This document shows, one piece after another, positions 1 to 5,359 of a stretch of 5,885 nt of DNA; the stretch's first letter is position 1; every line of letters begins with the position of its first letter. The DNA comes from Rhodobacter sp. (lineage in GTDB: Bacteria; Pseudomonadota; Alphaproteobacteria; Rhodobacterales; Rhodobacteraceae). Under the pieces are notes generated by a model that searched no databases, was not told the DNA's origin, and saw nothing but the letters and a program-made list of their open reading frames with translations. The position numbers and the translations under genes were made by a program. Location of the stretch: positions 1 through 5,885 of the forward strand of contig JAIXVS010000248.1 of NCBI GenBank assembly GCA_027482795.1, given 5' to 3'.

Positions 1-1303
1 ATTGGGCGTAATCCTGCGCAATTTCCAGCGCCGACTGGGCCACGCCAACAGCGCGGGCGGCGGTTTGAATACGGGCTGATTCGAATGTTTGCATCAGCTG
101 CTTAAAGCCCTGCCCCTCGACCCCGCCCAACAGGTTCTCGCGCTTGACGGCAAACCCATCAAAGGCCAGTTCGTATTCTTTCATGCCGCGATAGCCCAGC
201 ACCTCAATCTCGCCGCCCGTCATGCCAGCGGTGGGAAAGGGGGCCGCGTCGGTGCCTGGAGTTTTCTCGGCCAGAAACATCGATAGGCCGCGATAATCGG
301 TTGTATTCGGGTCTGTGCGGGCCAGCAGGGTCATCACATGGGTGCGGGCGGCATGGGTGATCCATGTTTTGTTGCCTGTGATGGTATAACCCGCATCGCC
401 CAGCACGGCGCGGGTGCGCAGCGCGCCCAAATCGCTGCCCGTGTTGGGTTCGGTGAACACCGCCGTTGGCAAAATTTCCCCGCTGGACAGTTTGGGCAGC
501 CACTGCGCCTTTTGCGCATCGGTTCCGCCGCATAGGATCAATTCGGCGGCAATTTCGGTGCGCGTTCCCAGCGACCCCACGCCGATATAGCCGCGCGAGA
601 GTTCTTCCGACACCACAACCATCGATTCTTTTGACATGCCAAAGCCGCCAAATTCTTCGGGGATGGTCAGGCCGAACACACCCATTTCGGCCAGTTCGGT
701 GATAATCTCCATCGGGATCAACTCGTCCTTCAGGTGCCAGTCATGGGCGTGGGGGATCACCTTATCGTCGGCAAAGCGGCGGAATTGGTCGCGGATCATG
801 TCCAATTCTTCGCCAAGGCCGACATTGCCAAATGTGGCGCGGCCATGGTTATCTTGCATCAATTCTGCCAGCGCCATGCGGGCGGCATTGGTGTTGCCAT
901 GGGCAATCAGCAGGGCGCTTGCCGCGCTGGGGGCCGCGCTGATGCCCATATCAGCGGGGCGCATAATCTCGCCTTGGCTCATCGGGATGCCACCGTAAAT
1001 CTGCGCCAGATATTCGCCAAAGCCGATTTGGTGGATCAACGCCTCCATTTGCCCAAATTGGCCGCCTGCTGCCAGCGATTGCGCCCAAGCCTGCATTTGG
1101 CGCAGCGCCTCGGTATAGGTGGCCAGCCATGCCACACCATGGGCGGCGGTCTGATGGGTTTCCAACAGCGCCGCATCAGGCTTGCCCATAGGCGCGCAGG
1201 CCGCGCGCAGGGCGGCGATGCCCGATGCCAACACCGCATCAGCGTCTTGCAAGGCGCGGGCGGTGGTGGACAACAGATCATCGATTAAAAAGCTGTGGGG
1301 CAT
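1..1303 (-). CDS. mcd: Methylsuccinyl-CoA dehydrogenase-like acyl-CoA dehydrogenase (C-terminus outside window)
   Basis: An uninterrupted minus-strand frame gives 434 residues and runs off the left edge. Residues 1 to about 155 form an N-terminal extension not found in ordinary acyl-CoA dehydrogenases (about 380-400 residues). The dehydrogenase fold follows: the N-terminal helical domain begins near LGEELDMIRDQF (163-174), the flavin-contacting segment FTEPNTGSDLGA lies at 283-294, and the FAD-binding WITHA begins at 314. The extension, and the GMTGGEIEVLGYRGMKEYEL stretch further on, match my memory of Mcd from Rhodobacter/Paracoccus. Mcd oxidises (2S)-methylsuccinyl-CoA to mesaconyl-CoA in the cytoplasmic ethylmalonyl-CoA pathway and passes electrons to ETF. 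In FESARIQTAARAVG the site that holds the catalytic Glu in isovaleryl-CoA dehydrogenase appears to be Ala, so the base is expected in the missing C-terminus. The start at 1303 is the only sensible in-frame ATG; its ribosome site is weak. The family is certain; the exact substrate is inferred. Confidence 0.85.
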   Translation of the reverse strand, partial: MPHSFLIDDLLSTTARALQDADAVLASGIAALRAACAPMGKPDAALLETHQTAAHGVAWLATYTEALRQMQAWAQSLAAGGQFGQMEALIHQIGFGEYLAQIYGGIPMSQGEIMRPADMGISAAPSAASALLIAHGNTNAARMALAELMQDNHGRATFGNVGLGEELDMIRDQFRRFADDKVIPHAHDWHLKDELIPMEIITELAEMGVFGLTIPEEFGGFGMSKESMVVVSEELSRGYIGVGSLGTRTEIAAELILCGGTDAQKAQWLPKLSSGEILPTAVFTEPNTGSDLGALRTRAVLGDAGYTITGNKTWITHAARTHVMTLLARTDPNTTDYRGLSMFLAEKTPGTDAAPFPTAGMTGGEIEVLGYRGMKEYELAFDGFAVKRENLLGGVEGQGFKQLMQTFESARIQTAARAVGVAQSALEIAQDYAQ

Positions 1304-1504
1304 AGGCTGTCCATCATGCGGCATGGGAAGGCTTTCTGGTTCGGGGTCGATTCTGCAACTGCGAAAGCGTTAGACCCTTTACGCCCGCCGCGCAATAAGA
1401 TTTCACAAAAGTTGCCTATGACGTTCTAAAATGTCGCAGCCGATTGCGCGCGCCCCTCTCGCCTTTGCTGGCGCTGGGCGCTAAACATGCGCCAGCGAGG
1501 CGTG
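1304..1504. promoter_or_regulatory. Divergent spacer between mcd-like gene and TauE/SafE gene
   Basis: This spacer must hold the promoters of both divergent genes, but I find no convincing -35/-10 pair on either strand. A TAAAAT hexamer at 1427-1432 could be a plus-strand -10 box but lacks a good -35. An imperfect dyad at 1351-1366 (TTCTGCAACTGCGAAA, symmetric as TT..GCA..TGC..AA) lies about 48 bases ahead of the mcd-like start, a plausible place for a regulator. There is no open frame here that I would call a gene. Confidence 0.3.
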
Positions 1505-2278
1505 ATGAGCGAAGTTCTTTCCATAATCGGCGGGCATGATCTGGCGCTGGCGCTGGTCGTCACGCTGCTGGCGGGCTTTGTCAAAGGCGCGGTGGGTTTC
1601 GCCATGCCGCTGATTATGATGGGGGCGTTTTCCAGCTTTTTGCCGCCAGAGATGGCGCTGGCGGGGCTGGTGCTGCCCACGCTATTCTCGAACATCAGCC
1701 AAGCCTTTCGCCAAGGCTGGGGGCCTGCGCGCGAAACGGCGCGCAAATATTGGCGGATATTGGCGGCTACTGTGGTGTTTATCCCTATCTCGGCGCAGTT
1801 TTTCTGGGCCATTCCGCAGGGGGTTTTTCTGCTGCTGCTGGGCCTGCCGATCACCGCCTTTGCGGGGGCGCAACTGGCGGGCCTGCCTATGGCGATTAAG
1901 CTGCACCACCGCGCGCGGGCCGAATGGCTGTCGGGCATTATCGGCGGGCTTTATGGCGGGGTGTCGGGCATTTGGGGCCCGCCGCTGATTGTGTATCTGC
2001 TGTCGATTAAGGCCGATAAAATCGAAACGGTGCGGGTGCAGGGGGTGGTATTTTTGATTGGGGCCTTCGTTTTGCTGGGCGCGCATCTGCAATCGGGCCT
2101 TTTGGACCGCGCCGCGCTGACCTTTTCGGCGCTGCTGGTTTTGCCTGCGCTGATTGGCCAAGCCATTGGCTTTGCCCTACAAGATCGCCTTGACCAAACC
2201 CTTTTTCGCCGCGCGACGCAGGTGCTGCTGGTGCTGACGGGGCTAAACCTGATCCGCGAGGCGGTGCTGCACCTGTGA
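1505..2278 (+). CDS. TauE/SafE-family membrane transporter (putative sulfite/organosulfur anion exporter)
   Basis: The product has 257 residues and is almost wholly hydrophobic, in keeping with the roughly 250-residue, about eight-helix TauE/SafE family. The two halves carry related glycine-rich segments that mark this family: GFVKGAVGF near 24-32 and GGLYGGVSGIWGPP at 147-160. Family members sit in the inner membrane and some export sulfite or sulfoacetate released during taurine and sulfonate breakdown; many have unknown substrates, so the substrate here is inferred. An in-frame ATG at 1487 would add six residues (MRQRGV), but the ATG at 1505 has a purine-rich GCGAGG just upstream (GAGG at 1497-1500), so I prefer it. 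The next gene on the same strand starts 77 bases downstream and may be co-transcribed. Confidence 0.88.
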   Translation: MSEVLSIIGGHDLALALVVTLLAGFVKGAVGFAMPLIMMGAFSSFLPPEMALAGLVLPTLFSNISQAFRQGWGPARETARKYWRILAATVVFIPISAQFFWAIPQGVFLLLLGLPITAFAGAQLAGLPMAIKLHHRARAEWLSGIIGGLYGGVSGIWGPPLIVYLLSIKADKIETVRVQGVVFLIGAFVLLGAHLQSGLLDRAALTFSALLVLPALIGQAIGFALQDRLDQTLFRRATQVLLVLTGLNLIREAVLHL

Positions 2279-2289
2279 TTGTGCGCAAA

Positions 2290-2311
2290 TGAACAGCGCT
2301 GGCGATGTTCA
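2290..2311. promoter_or_regulatory. 22-base imperfect inverted repeat, candidate operator for the monooxygenase gene
   Basis: The sequence TGAACA-G-CGC-TG-GCG-A-TGTTCA is symmetric in nine of eleven base pairs. It lies 45 bases before the monooxygenase ATG and 12 bases after the upstream stop codon. The central spacing of two bases leaves too small a loop for a full hairpin, and there is no T-tract, so a dimeric regulator's binding site is more likely than a terminator. A weak -10-like TAAGAT at 2329-2334 would place the right arm over a -35 position. Confidence 0.4.
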
Positions 2312-2344
2312 CGCGCCGCGCACTGCGCTAAGATGCGGCAAAAC

Positions 2345-2350
2345 AGGAGA
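2345..2350 (+). promoter_or_regulatory. Strong ribosome binding site of the monooxygenase gene
   Basis: AGGAGA lies five bases before the ATG at 2356. It selects that codon over the second in-frame ATG at 2368, which would be 17 bases away. Confidence 0.75.
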
Positions 2351-2355
2351 AACCC

Positions 2356-2379
2356 ATGCAAATCGACATGCAAATCGAA
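2356..2379 (+). repeat. Tandem 12-base duplication covering the start codon
   Basis: ATGCAAATCGAC (2356-2367) is followed directly by ATGCAAATCGAA (2368-2379), identical in 11 of 12 bases. The protein therefore begins MQIDMQIE. Removing one unit keeps the frame and still leaves an ATG, which suggests a small in-frame duplication of the gene's start. Confidence 0.7.
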
Positions 2380-3396
2380 CTGGGCCTTGATACCTTTGGC
2401 GATGTGACAAAGGATGCAAACGGCGCGGATATGCCGATGGACGCGGTGCTGCGCGATGTGGTGGCGCAGGCGGTTTTGGCCGATCAGGTGGGCGCAGATT
2501 TTATCGGCCTTGGCGAACATCACCGCAGCGATTTTGCCATATCCTCGCCCGAGGTTATCCTTGCCGCCATTGCCGCGCAGACCAAAACCATTCGTCTGGG
2601 CACGGCGGTGACCGTGCTGTCATCGGATGATCCGATCCGCGTGTTTCAGCGGTTTTCCACCCTGAACGCGCTGTCAAACGGGCGGGCCGAGGTGATCTTG
2701 GGGCGCGGGTCTTTCACCGAAAGCTATCCGCTGTTCGGCTATGATCTGGGCGGATACGAGGTCTTGTTTGAAGAAAAGCTAGACCTGTTTGCCAAATTGG
2801 TGCGGCAAGATAGTGTTACATGGTCGGGCCAAACGCGCCTGCCCTTGGTCAACCAAAAGGTATACCCGCCCCTTGGCCCGCAGGGGCTGACCACTTGGGT
2901 TGGGGTGGGGGGCAGCCCCGAATCGGTGGTGCGCGTGGTGCGGCAAGACCTGCAATTGATGCTGGCCATCATCGGCGGCGATCCGCGCCGTTTTGTGCCC
3001 TATATCGACCTTTATCAGCGCGCCTGCGCGCAGCTGGAACGCCCCGTGCGCCCGATTGGCATTCATTCCCCCGGCTTTGTGGCGGATACGGACGAGGCAG
3101 CACAAGAAACCCTGTGGCCGCATTACAGCGCCATGTTTGGCCGCATTGGCCGCGAACGCGGCTGGCCGCCCACCACCAAAGAGCGGTATCTGGACGAGGT
3201 CGCGCGCGGCTCGCTTTACGTGGGCAGCCCCGAAACCGTGGCGCAGAAAATCGCCAGCGCAATGCGTGATTTGGGGGTGCAGCGGTTTGATATGAAATAT
3301 GCCACAGGCCCCGTGCCGCACGCCGATCAGATGCGCTGTATCGAACTGTATGGCACCCGCGTTATTCCACGGGTGCGGGAATTACTGGCGCAGTAG
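2356..3396 (+). CDS. Luciferase-like (LLM class) flavin-dependent monooxygenase
   Basis: The 346-residue product matches the bacterial luciferase-like TIM-barrel superfamily (PF00296) and most resembles the group I know from Agrobacterium Atu2307 (probable oxidoreductase, LLM family). Landmarks are the N-terminal strand ELGLDTFG (8-15), GEHHRSDFA (53-61), the IRLGTAVTVLSSDDPIRVFQ region (79-98) and the SNGRAEVILGRGSF segment (107-120). These are the places where such enzymes build the flavin and substrate pocket. A GSPETVAQKI-type helix near the C-terminus is also usual. Members use reduced FMN and oxygen, or coenzyme F420 in other organisms; the substrate of this subgroup is unknown. The protein should be cytoplasmic, as no signal peptide is seen. 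The upstream TauE/SafE gene suggests, but does not prove, a link to organosulfur oxidation. The 3' end overlaps the convergent transporter gene. Confidence 0.92.
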   Translation: MQIDMQIELGLDTFGDVTKDANGADMPMDAVLRDVVAQAVLADQVGADFIGLGEHHRSDFAISSPEVILAAIAAQTKTIRLGTAVTVLSSDDPIRVFQRFSTLNALSNGRAEVILGRGSFTESYPLFGYDLGGYEVLFEEKLDLFAKLVRQDSVTWSGQTRLPLVNQKVYPPLGPQGLTTWVGVGGSPESVVRVVRQDLQLMLAIIGGDPRRFVPYIDLYQRACAQLERPVRPIGIHSPGFVADTDEAAQETLWPHYSAMFGRIGRERGWPPTTKERYLDEVARGSLYVGSPETVAQKIASAMRDLGVQRFDMKYATGPVPHADQMRCIELYGTRVIPRVRELLAQ

Positions 3397-4270
3397 CGCG
3401 GCGCATAAAATGGGCGTGCAATGCAACCCCTGCGCCCGCCAGCGCGATCATCGCCATGCCAATCAGCGAAATGGCATCGGGGGTATGGCCAAACACCAGC
3501 CAGCCCAGCAGACCTGCCCAAAACAGGTGCAGATAATTGACGGGGGCCAGCAGGCTGGCATCCGCCTCGCGGTAGGCGGCGGTAATCAGGAAATGGCCCG
3601 CCGTGGCGATGATACCCAGCAGCGCGACAAAGGCCCAATCTATGCCTTGGGGCAATGGCCCCACGCCCGTGGCGGCCAGCATGATGCAAAAGGCCGCCAG
3701 CCCCACCCATGCTGTGTGAAACATCAGCGCGGGCGTTGTTTCGGTTTTGGCCAATTCGCGCGACAAAAGGTTATAACTGGCGGCGCAGACCGCGTTGATC
3801 AGCGAAAAGATCACGCCCCAAAAATCCAGCCCAGACCCTGGCCGCGCAATCAGCAGCACCCCCACAAAACCAACAGCCGCGCCCATCCACCCCATAGGGC
3901 TTGCCGCCTCGCCCATCAGCCAAACAGCGGCGAACATCACCAGAAATGGCGATAGGTAAATGATGGCCACTGTTTCAGCCACGGGCATATGGCGCAGGGC
4001 AAGGCCCATCATCAGCGATCCCAGCGTCAAAGATGCCGCGCGCAGGCCCACCAGCCACGGGCGGTTGACCCGCAGTATGGCGCGCCCATGGCGCGGGCCG
4101 AAAACAGCAACGATCAGACCTAAATTGATCGCGTAGCGCAGCGCCATGACCAGTGGCACGGCATACAGCATCGTCAGATGTTTGCTGGCCACATCGCCAA
4201 TGGCAAACAGCATCACCGCCGCCGTGATCAGGCCAATGCCCACCAAGGGCCGTGCGGGTTGATGCCCCAT
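3362..4270 (-). CDS. EamA/DMT-superfamily transporter, ten-helix membrane protein
   Basis: The product has 302 residues, the usual size for two EamA domains (PF00892) of five helices each. The first repeat (about residues 8-142) contains ETVAIIYLSPFLVMFAAVWL followed by MGE, a classic EamA signature. The second (about 150-285) contains the matching ADASLLAPVNYLHLFWAGLL followed by a segment ending FGH, where the usual acidic residue is replaced by histidine. Such proteins export or import metabolites across the inner membrane; the substrate cannot be told from sequence. An in-frame ATG at 4294 would add eight residues (MIRLKDRF), but it lacks a ribosome site and lies only a few bases after the predicted transcription start. 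The ATG at 4270 is preceded by AAGGATAGG, so I use it. The last 35 bases overlap the convergent monooxygenase gene. Confidence 0.9.
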   Translation of the reverse strand: MGHQPARPLVGIGLITAAVMLFAIGDVASKHLTMLYAVPLVMALRYAINLGLIVAVFGPRHGRAILRVNRPWLVGLRAASLTLGSLMMGLALRHMPVAETVAIIYLSPFLVMFAAVWLMGEAASPMGWMGAAVGFVGVLLIARPGSGLDFWGVIFSLINAVCAASYNLLSRELAKTETTPALMFHTAWVGLAAFCIMLAATGVGPLPQGIDWAFVALLGIIATAGHFLITAAYREADASLLAPVNYLHLFWAGLLGWLVFGHTPDAISLIGMAMIALAGAGVALHAHFMRRATAPVIPAPVE

Positions 4271-4286
4271 GAACCTATCCTTTAGT

Positions 4287-4305
4287 CGAATCATATATGA
4301 ATTCG
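4287..4305. promoter_or_regulatory. Inverted repeat at the transporter's transcription start, candidate operator
   Basis: CGAAT and ATTCG flank a nine-base centre, and the inner TCATATATGA (4291-4300) is a perfect ten-base palindrome. The element sits exactly where transcription of the minus-strand transporter should begin, so a repressor here could block it. The two symmetries are offset by half a base, and the AT-rich setting makes chance palindromes likely. Confidence 0.3.
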
Positions 4306-4306
4306 A

Positions 4307-4334
4307 AGTATATTTTTCGCCATTAAGCGGCCAA
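4307..4334 (-). promoter_or_regulatory. Sigma-70-type promoter for the EamA transporter
   Basis: Read on the minus strand, TTGGCC (4334-4329) is followed after 16 bases by TATACT (4312-4307). These match the housekeeping -35 and -10 boxes in four and five of six bases. Transcription would begin near 4300, giving a leader of about 30 bases to the ATG at 4270. This is the best promoter in the window. Confidence 0.55.
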
Positions 4335-4449
4335 AATTATCCCATAATTACCATTCATACACCAAAGCCGACTAGATTAGTCCAAAGAGATTTTGCGCGG
4401 TTGGGGGCCTCTGCGCAAGGCTTAGACTTAGGTCTGGTTGGGTGGAATC

Positions 4450-5235
4450 ATGGTAGCGAAACAAATGCGTGTTCTGGCTCTTAAATCATCGGGCGCGGCG
4501 ATAAAGTCAATCTATGTGTTTGGCTGCCGCAATTCGGGCACCAATTATGTCAACAGCCTGATTATGAAAAACTGCACCAATGGTGATGGGCGCAGCCTGT
4601 ATGATGCGCAGAACAAAGAACGCTTTGGCTGGAAGCATGGCTTTCCCAGCATGATCGGCGCGCCGTCTGATGTGCTTGCCATTGCTGTCTACCGCGAACC
4701 CATCGCTTGGCTGCACAGCCTGTGCCGCGCGCCATGGCATACGGCGAAACATTTGCGCAATTTGCCATTCTCGCAGTTCATTCGCAGTGAATGGATGGCG
4801 CTGATCGATGATGTTGGCTTTGGAATCACGCCGCAAGATCCGCTATGGAACACCGAACTGATGGCGGACCGCGATCCATTGTCGGGCAAGCGGTTTGCCA
4901 ATGCAATGCGCCTGCGCAATGCTAAAAATCAGGGTTTCAGCAGCCTTGACCACCGTTTTGACAATGTTCTGCGGGTGAATTACGAAACTGTCCTATCCGA
5001 TCCCGAAGGGTTTTTGGCAGGTGTCTGTAATGCCTATGGCCTGCGCCGTTTGCGCGATTTTGATCCGATTGTTCATGACCGCGCAACGCCTGGGCGCGGC
5101 GTGTTCCAGCATAAACCTGTGCCGCCCATTTTGGATACAGACTTGGACTTTATCCGCAGCCAGCTAGATTTGGGCCAAGAACTCCGTCTTGGCTATAGCC
5201 TGCCCGTTCTTCCTGCACAGCTTATGGCTGCATAA
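4450..5235 (+). CDS. Sulfotransferase-like P-loop protein, unknown acceptor
   Basis: The product has 261 residues with no signal peptide or membrane helix. IYVFGCRNSGTNYVNSLI (21-38) has the form of the 5'-phosphosulfate loop of PAPS sulfotransferases, with CRNSGTNY replacing the usual KSGT(T/S)W. YREPIAWLHSLCRAPWH (81-97) corresponds to the 3'-phosphate-binding arginine/serine segment (R82, S90). WKHGF (61-65) is a further block I associate with an uncharacterised bacterial family of RNSGTNY proteins. By analogy it would move a sulfuryl group from PAPS to a sugar, lipid or other acceptor, but this is inferred. The start is uncertain: TTG at 4438, ATG at 4450 (with GGTGGA just upstream) and ATG at 4465 are all in frame; all retain the P-loop. 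The AT-rich upstream spacer (4281-4370) is unlike the surrounding DNA and may indicate acquired DNA. A terminator-like hairpin lies downstream. Confidence 0.7.
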   Translation: MVAKQMRVLALKSSGAAIKSIYVFGCRNSGTNYVNSLIMKNCTNGDGRSLYDAQNKERFGWKHGFPSMIGAPSDVLAIAVYREPIAWLHSLCRAPWHTAKHLRNLPFSQFIRSEWMALIDDVGFGITPQDPLWNTELMADRDPLSGKRFANAMRLRNAKNQGFSSLDHRFDNVLRVNYETVLSDPEGFLAGVCNAYGLRRLRDFDPIVHDRATPGRGVFQHKPVPPILDTDLDFIRSQLDLGQELRLGYSLPVLPAQLMAA

Positions 5236-5241
5236 GCGGGC

Positions 5242-5270
5242 TTGCACCGCGCACCGCTTGCGCGTATAGA
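5242..5270 (+). promoter_or_regulatory. rimP: Weak candidate promoter for rimP
   Basis: TTGCAC (5242-5247) and TATAGA (5265-5270) are separated by 17 bases. The match is modest (three and four of six). It would give a leader of about 80 bases that includes the terminator hairpin. There is no room for a promoter between that hairpin and rimP, so some start upstream of it is needed. Confidence 0.3.
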
Positions 5271-5296
5271 GCATTCAACAGCTGCTTCTGGGTCCA

Positions 5297-5321
5297 AACC
5301 AGACGCTACCGAACCAGATGC
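5297..5321 (+). repeat. Short direct repeat in the rimP leader
   Basis: AACCAGACGC (5297-5306) recurs as AACCAGATGC (5312-5321), 15 bases apart with one mismatch. TCTGG at 5287-5291 can pair with CCAGA in either copy, giving two mutually exclusive small hairpins just before the terminator. It could be coincidence. Confidence 0.35.
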
Positions 5322-5344
5322 GCGGGCCTGCTGGCCCGCTTTTT
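5322..5344 (+). terminator. Intrinsic terminator between the sulfotransferase-like gene and rimP
   Basis: GCGGGCC (5322-5328), loop TGCT and GGCCCGC (5333-5339) form a perfect seven-base-pair GC-rich stem followed by five T residues (5340-5344). It would end transcription from the upstream gene. It also lies 15 bases before the rimP ATG and only five bases before the rimP ribosome binding site, so it may act as an attenuator. Confidence 0.82.
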
Positions 5345-5359
5345 CATTTAAAGGCCCCG

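Noticed and set aside
734..1288. A 184-codon plus-strand open frame opposite the acyl-CoA dehydrogenase
   Set aside because: It is antisense to a strongly recognisable dehydrogenase, and its translation has no family resemblance and an odd, His/Arg-rich composition.
1380..1440. Promoters for the mcd-like and TauE/SafE genes
   Set aside because: Only isolated hexamers such as TAAAAT (1427-1432) are seen, without a properly spaced -35, so no specific promoter is called.
1487..1504. Upstream in-frame ATG for the TauE/SafE gene
   Set aside because: It has no clear ribosome binding site, whereas the ATG at 1505 follows GCGAGG and gives the usual family length.
1426..2523. Minus-strand open frames of 100-190 codons opposite the TauE/SafE gene and the start of the monooxygenase gene
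   Set aside because: They are shadows of GC-rich coding DNA; their products are Arg/Pro/Gln-rich with no domain pattern, while the plus strand encodes clear families.
3299..3955. A 218-codon plus-strand open frame after the monooxygenase gene
   Set aside because: It is antisense to the EamA transporter, and its product is His/Gln/Arg-rich with no recognisable domain.
4298..4305. Possible mobile-element boundary at the AT-rich spacer
   Set aside because: No terminal inverted repeats, target-site duplication, integrase or transposase remnant is visible; AT-richness alone is not enough.
5236..5321. Possible tRNA gene ahead of rimP, as metY occupies this place in Escherichia coli
   Set aside because: No GGTTCGA-type T-loop, anticodon stem or acceptor pairing can be drawn from this stretch.
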